DNA from: a bacterium UBA3734
Lineage (GTDB): Bacteria; Bacteroidota; Bacteroidia; Bacteroidales; Bacteroidaceae
Reading direction: 5' to 3'
Length of the DNA stretch: 6,030 bases
Assembly: GCA_002372575.1 (NCBI GenBank)
Contig: DFHC01000170.1
Span: 1-6,030 of the forward strand
In this document: in pieces, positions 1-5,204 of the stretch
Numbering within the stretch: position 1 is the first letter of the stretch
Layout of the letters: each line of letters begins with the position of its first letter
Position numbers and translations under genes: made by a program
Notes under the pieces: generated by a model
What the model was told of the DNA's origin: nothing
What the model saw: the letters and a program-made list of their open reading frames with translations, nothing else
Databases searched by the model: none

Positions 1-675
1 CACATGGCCAAGACATTCACCAAAATCGGAAAGCAGATCGCCATCGCCGTGAAGGCTGGCGGTCCCGACGCCGACACCAACCCCGCACTGCGTGCCATCA
101 TCGCCAATGCGAAGCGCGAGAACATGCCGAAAGACAACATCGAGCGCGCCATCAAAAACGCGATGGGAAAAGACCAGAGCGAGTACAAGGAAGTGACCTA
201 CGAGGGCTACGGCCCGCACGGAATCGCCGTGTTCGTAGAAACGCTGACCGACAACACCACCCGCACCGTGGGCGACGTGCGCTCGGTCTTCAACAAGTTC
301 AACGGCAACCTCGGAACGCAGGGCTCGCTCTCGTTCCTCTTCGACCACAAGGCCGTGTTCACGTTTAAGAAGAAAGACGGGCTCGACATGGACGAGCTCA
401 TCCTCGACCTCATCGACTACGGCGTGGAAGACGAGTTCGACGAAGACGAGGAAACGGGCGAAGTCACCATCTACGGCGCCCCCACCAGCTTCGGCGAAAT
501 CCAGAAGCACCTCGAAGCCGAGGGCTTTGAAGTGACGGGCGCGGAGTTCACCCGCATCCCCAACGACCTGAAAGACGTCACCGCCGAGCAGCGCGAGGTC
601 ATCGACAAGATGGTGGAAAAACTCGAAGACTTCGACGACGTGCAAACCGTCTATACGAACATGAAACCTGAGTAA
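1..675 (+). CDS. yebC: YebC/TACO1-family protein, 5' end outside window
   Basis: This is the C-terminal 224 residues of a YebC/TACO1-family protein. The family is annotated as a transcriptional regulator (PmpR in Pseudomonas), and recent work on bacterial YebC and mitochondrial TACO1 points to a cytoplasmic translation factor that relieves ribosome stalling. Family hallmarks seen are FTKIGKQI and KAGGPD near the N-terminus, NAKRENMPKDNIERAI, YEGYGPHG, TLTDNTTRTVGDVR, GNLGTQGS, and the acidic end with EDFDDVQTVYTN. The frame is open at base 1, and the codon before the first visible Met (base 4) is His. Bacteroidetes homologues, as I remember them, have about 17 more residues ending in WGxM, so the Met at base 4 is internal and the true start lies upstream. 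Codons are strongly biased to C-ending forms (GAC, AAC, TTC, ATC), more than in later genes, suggesting high expression. The stop is 5 nt before the next gene, so the two are probably cotranscribed. Confidence 0.95.
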   Translation, partial: HMAKTFTKIGKQIAIAVKAGGPDADTNPALRAIIANAKRENMPKDNIERAIKNAMGKDQSEYKEVTYEGYGPHGIAVFVETLTDNTTRTVGDVRSVFNKFNGNLGTQGSLSFLFDHKAVFTFKKKDGLDMDELILDLIDYGVEDEFDEDEETGEVTIYGAPTSFGEIQKHLEAEGFEVTGAEFTRIPNDLKDVTAEQREVIDKMVEKLEDFDDVQTVYTNMKPE

Positions 676-680
676 GCGAC

Positions 681-1049
681 ATGAAGAAAACGATTATTTT
701 GCTGTCGATGGCCGCACTGTTGGCCATCGGCCTCTCGTCGTGTGCAACGAAGCAGCGAGCCATCAGCCAGCTGGAGAATTTCTCCGAAGAACTCCGTAAA
801 AACAGTGCCAGCTATTCCGTGAACGAATGGAAGAAGGCCGGCGAGAAGTTCATCAAGATTCGCGAGAACATCAGCAAGCACGAACTCGACTACACGCCCG
901 AGGAAAAAGAGAAAATCGGCAAGCTCGAAGGGAAATGCGCCGGATACATGGCGAAAGGTATGAAAGAAGGCGTTTTCGACAAACTGAAAGCCTTTGGAAA
1001 CGAACTGAAAGGAATCATTCGGGGCATTCTGAGTGCAGTGCTTGATTGA
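681..1049 (+). CDS. Small helical lipoprotein (possibly DUF6565-like)
   Basis: The product is a 122-residue predicted lipoprotein. It opens with MKK, a hydrophobic stretch (about residues 4-17) and a clear lipobox Leu18-Ser-Ser-Cys21, so signal peptidase II should leave a mature chain of about 102 residues anchored by Cys21 in the envelope. The mature part is rich in Lys and Glu and looks all-helical, with blocks such as QLENFSEELRKN, SVNEWKKAGEKF and PEEKEKIGKLEG, and ends in an amphipathic helix (about residues 99-122). It recalls small Bacteroidales lipoproteins that I believe are grouped as DUF6565, but that name is from memory and unverified; no function is known to me. The ATG is 5 nt after the yebC stop and gives a textbook signal peptide, which fixes the start. 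No Shine-Dalgarno is present. An alternative is a nameless Bacteroidales-specific lipoprotein. Confidence 0.85.
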   Translation: MKKTIILLSMAALLAIGLSSCATKQRAISQLENFSEELRKNSASYSVNEWKKAGEKFIKIRENISKHELDYTPEEKEKIGKLEGKCAGYMAKGMKEGVFDKLKAFGNELKGIIRGILSAVLD

Positions 1050-1078
1050 ACTGACTAATCATAAAAAAAGACAAGAAT

Positions 1079-2386
1079 ATGAATTTGAAAAGTCGATTGG
1101 CAGTGATGAACTTCCTTGAATTTGCTGTCTGGGGAGCTTATCTGACGTGTATGGGAAACTATCTGGGAAGTGCCGGATTGGGTGATAAAATCGCGTGGTT
1201 CTATGCGATTCAGGGCATTGTGTCGATTTTCATGCCTACGCTGATGGGCATCGTGGCCGACAAGTGGATTCAGCCACAGCGACTGCTCGGACTGTGCCAT
1301 TTGGCAGCGGGATTTTTCATGCTCGTGTGCTGGTGGATGGGCGTGCAGGCCGGATTCGGGCAGGAATTGCCGGACAAGAGCCTGTTCATTGCCATGTACA
1401 CGCTGAGCGTGGCGTTCTTCATGCCGACGATTGCACTGTCGAACACGGCGGCGTTCACGGCTCTGAAAAACAATGGCATGGACACGGTGAAGGATTTCCC
1501 GCCCATTCGCGTGCTGGGAACCGTGGGATTCATCGCCACGATGTGGTTCGTGAACTGCGCTGTGTGGGAAAACGGTGCGTTTTCGTTCACCTTGGCCGAA
1601 AATGCGCATAAATTCCAGTACACGTATATGCAGTTCTTCGTGTCGGGCGTGTTGAGTCTGGTGCTGTGTGCCTATTGCTTCACGCTGCCCGAGTGCCGGA
1701 TTGAGAAGAAGCAAGAGCGCGTGTCGCTGGCCGAAACGCTCGGACTGAACGCCTTCAAGTTGTTCAAGACGCGCCGAATGGCCCTGTTTTTCATCTTCTC
1801 GGCTCTACTGGGCATGTGCTTGCAGGTGACCAACGGCTATGCCGGTCCGTTTATCACGTCGTTCAAGGGCGACCCGTCTTTCGCCGACACTTTTGCCGCC
1901 AACAACGCTACGCTGCTGACCTCGATTTCGCAAATCAGCGAGGCGATGTGCATTCTGATGATTCCGTTCTTCCTGAAGCGTTTCGGCATTAAAATCGTGA
2001 TGCTGATGTCGATGTTTGCATGGGTGTTCCGCTTCGGCCTGTTTGGCGTGGGCAATCCTGCCATGCCGGGCGTGTTGCTGTTCGTGCTGTCGTGCATCGT
2101 CTATGGCGTGGCATTCGATTTCTTCAACGTGTCGGGCGGTATTTTCGTCGATCAGGAGTGCGAACCGTCGGTGAAAGCCTCTGCACAGGGACTTTTCATG
2201 ATGATGACGAATGGCATCGGAGCCACGGTGGGCACTTTGGCCGCCGGCGAAATAGTCAATAAATATTGCACGTGGAAAGACGGCTTCCTGCTGGGCGACT
2301 GGCAGACGTGCTGGTTCATTTTCGCTGGCTTCGCGCTGGTTGTTGGAGTGGCTTTCGCCCTTGTGTTCAAGCCGGAGAAACGCTGA
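1079..2386 (+). CDS. nupG: NupG-type nucleoside:H+ symporter (MFS)
   Basis: This is a 435-residue inner-membrane transporter of the nucleoside:H+ symporter family (NupG/XapB), expected to import nucleosides using the proton gradient. Similarity to E. coli NupG runs the whole length: MNLK start, FMPTLMGIVADKW (51-63), DFPPIRVLGTVGFI (139-152), ALFFIFSALLG (235-245), ISQISEAMCILMIPFFL (283-299), YGVAFDFFNVSG (342-353), KASAQGLFMMMTNG (366-379) and DWQTCWFIFAG (407-417). Residues I recall as lining the uridine site in E. coli NupG appear conserved: Arg144, Thr148, Phe151, Gln249, Asn252, Gln285, Glu288, Tyr342, Phe346 and Asp347. Numbering is offset by 8 early and 24 later, because the external loop near residues 158-182 is longer here. 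About twelve membrane helices are expected. The start follows an A-rich leader (ATAAAAAAAGACAAG) typical of Bacteroidetes, 29 nt after the lipoprotein gene. Confidence 0.95.
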   Translation: MNLKSRLAVMNFLEFAVWGAYLTCMGNYLGSAGLGDKIAWFYAIQGIVSIFMPTLMGIVADKWIQPQRLLGLCHLAAGFFMLVCWWMGVQAGFGQELPDKSLFIAMYTLSVAFFMPTIALSNTAAFTALKNNGMDTVKDFPPIRVLGTVGFIATMWFVNCAVWENGAFSFTLAENAHKFQYTYMQFFVSGVLSLVLCAYCFTLPECRIEKKQERVSLAETLGLNAFKLFKTRRMALFFIFSALLGMCLQVTNGYAGPFITSFKGDPSFADTFAANNATLLTSISQISEAMCILMIPFFLKRFGIKIVMLMSMFAWVFRFGLFGVGNPAMPGVLLFVLSCIVYGVAFDFFNVSGGIFVDQECEPSVKASAQGLFMMMTNGIGATVGTLAAGEIVNKYCTWKDGFLLGDWQTCWFIFAGFALVVGVAFALVFKPEKR

Positions 2387-2419
2387 AGTGAGGAGTGTGA
2401 AGTGTGGAGTGTGGAGTGA
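2385..2419. repeat. Tandem 7-mer array, 5 units, G(G/A)AGTG(T/A)
   Basis: Five contiguous 7-base units fill the start of the nupG/DUF151 gap: GAAGTGA, GGAGTGT, GAAGTGT, GGAGTGT, GGAGTGA. The first unit begins inside the nupG stop codon (TGA at 2384-2386). Similar GAGTG-type simple repeats are, from memory, common between genes in Bacteroidales. A GTG codon within the array (2404) extends the downstream reading frame, but this extension is simple repeat and is not taken as coding. Confidence 0.85.
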
Positions 2420-2434
2420 TATTTTTTAATTTTA
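2403..2434 (+). promoter_or_regulatory. Weak Bacteroidetes-type promoter candidate
   Basis: Bases 2427-2434 (TAATTTTA) match the Bacteroidetes -7 element TAnnTTTG except for the last base. TGTG at 2403-2406, 20 bases upstream, is one mismatch from the -33 element TTTG. The spacing is right, and a start site would fall near 2440, about 12 bases before the DUF151 start codon. The surrounding AT-rich stretch (2419-2439) contrasts with the G-rich repeat before it. Both boxes are imperfect and AT-rich sequence gives such matches by chance, so this is only a candidate. Confidence 0.2.
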
Positions 2435-2451
2435 AATTACGTACTGGACGG

Positions 2452-3003
2452 ATGGAACGAGTTAAGCTGATATTTAAGAGCGTTTCCGAGATTGTGGGCA
2501 GCGAGGAAATCGGATTGATTATCCTTACCGACGAAGAAGAGCTGCGACAGTTGGTGGTAACGTGCGACAGGACGATGATGGATCAGTTTCGCATGAGGCT
2601 GAATCGCGTGCCGGTGGTGGGAAGTATGCTGCCTGAGGTGCTGTGGCACGTTGTGAGCATGCAGACCCAGATGCAGTTCGAGATTCTGGTGACCGACATC
2701 ATCGACGGCCAGTATCGTGCTCTGCTCGTGAACACCGAGACGCAGGAGCCCGTCAGCATTCGCATCAGCGATGCCGTTTTGCTGTCGCACATTGCGAAAA
2801 TCCCCATCTTCATTGACCGCATTCTGATGGCGAAGCAGAGCGTGCCCTTCGACCGCGAGGCGCGAGGCGTGGCCATCCCCGTGAACACGGTCTCTACGGA
2901 GATGCTGAACGAGGCGCTCGACCGCGCCGTGGAGGAGGAAAAATACGAATTGGCGTCGTACCTACGCGATGAATTGAGAAGAAGGGGAGTGAAGGGGGAG
3001 TGA
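2452..3003 (+). CDS. DUF151 bifunctional-nuclease-like protein with UVR motif
   Basis: This is a 183-residue protein read as a divergent member of the DUF151/BFN family, whose characterised members are reported to have DNase and RNase activity. Residues 1-128 form the DUF151-like domain. The best landmark is IRISDAVLLSHIAKIPIFID (103-122), which corresponds to the family's RPSDAIALA segment and keeps the Ser-Asp-Ala core. The usual PRPLTHDL motif is not recognisable; GSMLPEVLWHVV stands there. Residues 151-177 (LNEALDRAVEEEKYELASYL then RDELRRR) match a UVR (UvrB/UvrC-type) helical hairpin, a known C-terminal addition in Bacteroidetes BFN proteins. I start at ATG 2452 rather than the in-frame GTG at 2404, because homology begins at VKL and the extra 16 codons are mostly repeat DNA. 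The last residues (GVKGE) come from a G-rich repeat. Nuclease activity is inferred from the family only. Confidence 0.8.
   Translation: MERVKLIFKSVSEIVGSEEIGLIILTDEEELRQLVVTCDRTMMDQFRMRLNRVPVVGSMLPEVLWHVVSMQTQMQFEILVTDIIDGQYRALLVNTETQEPVSIRISDAVLLSHIAKIPIFIDRILMAKQSVPFDREARGVAIPVNTVSTEMLNEALDRAVEEEKYELASYLRDELRRRGVKGE
2981..3003. repeat. G-rich repeat forming the DUF151 C-terminal codons
   Basis: GAAGGGGAGT (2981-2990) is followed by GAAGGGGGAGT (2991-3001), and then GA completes the stop codon. These units resemble the GAGTG repeats after nupG. They encode the final residues after the UVR motif and the stop, and the 8-mer array begins on the last base of the same stop codon. Confidence 0.5.
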
Positions 3004-3042
3004 AATCGTAAAATTGTCAAATCGTCAAATCGTCAAATTGTC
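3003..3042. repeat. Tandem 8-mer array, 5 units, ahead of rsmE
   Basis: Five exact-length units occur: AAATCGTA, AAATTGTC, AAATCGTC, AAATCGTC, AAATTGTC (consensus AAAT[C/T]GT[C/A]). The array begins with the last base of the DUF151 stop codon and is followed by CA and the rsmE ATG (3045), so it fills the gap completely. The same repeat, in the same register to the start codon, precedes the ABC gene at 5147-5202. The 20 bases 3003-3022 are identical to 5163-5182. Confidence 0.95.
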
Positions 3043-3044
3043 CA

Positions 3045-3770
3045 ATGAAGGAGGTTCGATATTTCTATGTGCCTGATGCCAAAAATCAGTCGGAACTGCC
3101 GACCGACGAGGCGACCCATGCGCTGCGTGTGCTGCGCTTGAAGGAGGGCGACGAGCTTTTTCTGATGGATGGTGAGGGAGCATTTTATCGTGCCACGGTC
3201 AGCGAAACCAGCTCGAAACACTGCTTTTACGAGATTCTTGAGCACCTGCCGCAGGAAAAAACGTGGCAGCGACGCATTCACTTGGCCATCGCGCCCACGA
3301 AAAACATCGACCGCATGGAATGGATGGCCGAGAAAGCCACGGAAATCGGCTTCGACGAGTTGTCGTTCTTGGACTGCCGCTTCTCGGAGCGCCGACAGCT
3401 GCGCGTGGACAGAATCGAGAAAATCGTGGTTTCCGCCATGAAGCAGAGCCGCAAGGCGTGGCTTCCGCGCGTGAACGACATGATTCCGTTCCGAAAATTC
3501 GTGGAAATGCCGCGCGAGGGACAGAAATTCATCGCCCATTGCTACGAGGAAATCGGGCGACAAGAGTTGTTTCCGCTGCTTTCGCAGACGCCTGAGACGG
3601 AAAACGTGACGGTTTTAGTGGGACCCGAAGGCGATTTTTCGATAGAAGAAGTGCGGCTGGCGATGGAAAACGGCTATGAGTCAGTGTCGCTCGGGTCGAG
3701 TCGCCTGCGCACGGAAACGGCTGGGCTCGCGGCGGTGATGATGGCGCAATTTACAATAAACAATAACTAA
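3045..3770 (+). CDS. rsmE: 16S rRNA m3U1498 methyltransferase
   Basis: The product is RsmE, 241 residues (E. coli about 243), a cytoplasmic SPOUT-class enzyme that methylates N3 of U1498 in 16S rRNA using S-adenosylmethionine. An N-terminal PUA-like domain (about 1-70) carries HALRVLRLKEGD (25-36). The catalytic domain shows AIAPTKN (81-87), EKATEIGFDEL (97-107), SERR (114-117) and SAMKQS (130-135). The knotted cofactor site shows LVGPEGDFS (191-199) and LGSSRLRTETAG (216-227). GPEGDFS in place of GPEGGFS is usual in Bacteroidetes. The start at 3045 directly follows the 8-mer repeat array, and homology begins within a few residues of it, so no later start fits. The tail QFTINNN and the stop are written in AT-rich simple sequence. 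The protein family has no direct functional tie to the neighbours. Confidence 0.96.
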   Translation: MKEVRYFYVPDAKNQSELPTDEATHALRVLRLKEGDELFLMDGEGAFYRATVSETSSKHCFYEILEHLPQEKTWQRRIHLAIAPTKNIDRMEWMAEKATEIGFDELSFLDCRFSERRQLRVDRIEKIVVSAMKQSRKAWLPRVNDMIPFRKFVEMPREGQKFIAHCYEEIGRQELFPLLSQTPETENVTVLVGPEGDFSIEEVRLAMENGYESVSLGSSRLRTETAGLAAVMMAQFTINNN

Positions 3771-3780
3771 CACCTAACAC
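3767..3780. repeat. 7-mer doublet CTAACAC x2 ahead of lipoprotein gene
   Basis: CTAACAC occurs twice in tandem (3767-3773 and 3774-3780), starting one base before the rsmE stop codon TAA, and then CCA leads into the ATG at 3784. Just upstream, ACAATAAACAATAA is also simple sequence. Together they fill the 13-nt gap and the end of rsmE. Two copies alone would be weak evidence; the repeat-filled neighbouring gaps make it more credible. Confidence 0.55.
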
Positions 3781-3783
3781 CCA

Positions 3784-5145
3784 ATGAAAAAAAATCACCA
3801 ATTTTTTAGCCTTTGCGCAGCACTTTTCCTGCTGCTATGTTCGTGTTCGAAAAGCGACTATACGAAGGCGCTGCCCACAGCGAGTACGGCCTTGATGTAT
3901 GTCGATGTCAGCAAAACGAGTGGGGTGGGGAACAGCGACCTGCTCCGACTGCTGCTGCCGTCGGACAGCATCGGCGACTGCGGCCTCGATTTCTCGCAGA
4001 AAATCTACCTTTTCGAACTGCCTGACGGACAATGTGGGGCGTGCATCCGCGTGAGTGATGCCGAAAAAGTGGGCGAGACGCTGAAGAAACTCGAGGAAAA
4101 GGACCACTGCAAGGGCTTTGTCCACGAAGGCGGCGGTGTGAAAACGGCCATTTTGCGCGATTCGTGGGTCGTGGCCTACGACGACGATGCCTTCCTGATG
4201 CTTTTCTCCGTTGCCGCCACCGACGTCCAGCAGGCGAAAAGCCGTCTGGCGCGCTACCTCAGGCAAGACGGCGGGCGCAGCGAGAAGTTCACCCGCCTGT
4301 TCCAGAAACTCAACACGATGAAATCATCGGCGGCGGCGGTCGGTCGCGGCCAGACGCTGCTGAAAACCACTGATTTCGACCTCCCGAAAAATATCGATGC
4401 CAAGCAGGTGCAGGATGCCGTTGTCATCACGGTTGAAGACAATGTAGCCTATGCGCGAATCCAACGATTTTCTTTTGATGAAAAGGTCGAAAAAGCTTTG
4501 AAAGAACACGAAAGCGTGCTTCGTCCGATTCAAGGTCGCTACGCCCAGATGCTCCCTTCCGATAATTTCTTTAATATCATCTTCAATACCGATGGCGAGA
4601 AATTCCTATCTGAAATTCAAGACATGGATTTTTTCAAGCCGCTGCTCGCTTCTGCGAATGCAGCCCTCGACGTAAACAACATCATCAAGAGCATCGACGG
4701 CGAGGTTGTAATCAGCTATTTCGGCGACATCGTTTCGCTGAACGGCAGTCAATTTTCTTTAATCGCAGAACTTTCTCATAGTCAATGGCTTAAAGATGTT
4801 GGCTATTGGAAGACTTCATGTCCGAAAGGCAGCGAAATCAAGGATTGGGGAAAAGATTCCTATTGCTATATCAACGGCAAGGAACTGTTCTATTTCGGTG
4901 TTGCCAGTGAGCAGAAAAATGCCTCTTCGCAGCAATTCTATTGTGGCAACACGCCCGCGGTGGCAGATTCTCCGCTCCAATCTGTCGCTAAACCTATTTC
5001 TGGGGAAATCACGGAAAGGCTCAAGGGGAATCGTTTCGCCCTTGTGATGAATCTGAATCGTGGCACTTTGTTCGGAGAGTCTTCGAGGGCTCTGTTCAAA
5101 ACTTTCGCGACTGAAGCGAACGCTCTTGTCTATATTTTAGAGTAA
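3784..5145 (+). CDS. Lipoprotein resembling DUF4836 family
   Basis: A 453-residue predicted lipoprotein. MKK, a hydrophobic core (about 7-18) and Leu18-Cys-Ser-Cys21 give a lipobox with Cys21 as the lipid-anchored residue. The mature start SKSDYTKALPTASTALMYVD resembles the DUF4836 family of Bacteroidales lipoproteins, a name I give from memory with moderate confidence; family function is unknown to me. The body alternates short beta-like stretches (KIYLFELP, SWVVAYDDDAFLMLF, GEVVISYF, FALVMNL) with helices, suggesting a repeated alpha/beta fold. The mature chain has seven further cysteines (66, 84, 87, 109, 346, 361, 387), including a C-G-A-C pair at 84-87, many for an exported protein. Base composition falls from about 56% G+C in the first half to about 45% after base 4441 (hand count). 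It sits 13 nt after rsmE and 59 nt before the ABC ATPase, so an envelope role linked to the ATPase is possible but unproven. Confidence 0.75.
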   Translation: MKKNHQFFSLCAALFLLLCSCSKSDYTKALPTASTALMYVDVSKTSGVGNSDLLRLLLPSDSIGDCGLDFSQKIYLFELPDGQCGACIRVSDAEKVGETLKKLEEKDHCKGFVHEGGGVKTAILRDSWVVAYDDDAFLMLFSVAATDVQQAKSRLARYLRQDGGRSEKFTRLFQKLNTMKSSAAAVGRGQTLLKTTDFDLPKNIDAKQVQDAVVITVEDNVAYARIQRFSFDEKVEKALKEHESVLRPIQGRYAQMLPSDNFFNIIFNTDGEKFLSEIQDMDFFKPLLASANAALDVNNIIKSIDGEVVISYFGDIVSLNGSQFSLIAELSHSQWLKDVGYWKTSCPKGSEIKDWGKDSYCYINGKELFYFGVASEQKNASSQQFYCGNTPAVADSPLQSVAKPISGEITERLKGNRFALVMNLNRGTLFGESSRALFKTFATEANALVYILE

Positions 5146-5146
5146 A

Positions 5147-5202
5147 AAATCGTCCAATCGTCAAATCGTAAAATTGTCAAATTGTCAAATCGTAAAATCG
5201 TC
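5147..5202. repeat. Tandem 8-mer array, 7 units, ahead of ABC gene
   Basis: Seven exact-length units occur: AAATCGTC, CAATCGTC, AAATCGTA, AAATTGTC, AAATTGTC, AAATCGTA, AAATCGTC. CA and the ATG at 5205 follow, so an eighth unit would begin CAAT and supplies the first bases of the start codon. This is the same repeat as at 3003-3042, in the same register. It begins 2 bases after the lipoprotein stop codon and fills the gap. Unit variation is limited to positions 1, 5 and 8. Confidence 0.95.
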
Positions 5203-5204
5203 CA

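Noticed and set aside
4..675. ATG at base 4 as the yebC start
   Set aside because: The frame is open to base 1 and family members have conserved residues upstream, so this Met is internal.
1055..1714. 219-codon open frame on the minus strand opposite nupG
   Set aside because: It has no recognisable motifs, is rich in His/Arg/Gln as expected for antisense of a GC-biased gene, and lies opposite a clear transporter gene.
2404..2451. GTG start giving a 199-residue DUF151 protein
   Set aside because: The added codons are 7-mer repeat and AT-rich spacer; homology begins at the ATG at 2452.
3009..3016. TAAAATTG in the 8-mer array as a -7 promoter element (also at 5169-5176)
   Set aside because: One base differs from TAnnTTTG and no TTTG lies at the required distance upstream in either place.
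3003..3042. 8-mer array as a CRISPR or phase-variable coding repeat
   Set aside because: Units are 8 bases with no spacers, and the array lies outside coding sequence, so slippage would not shift a reading frame.
3033..3563. 176-codon minus-strand open frame opposite rsmE
   Set aside because: Antisense shadow of a well-supported gene, with no family features.
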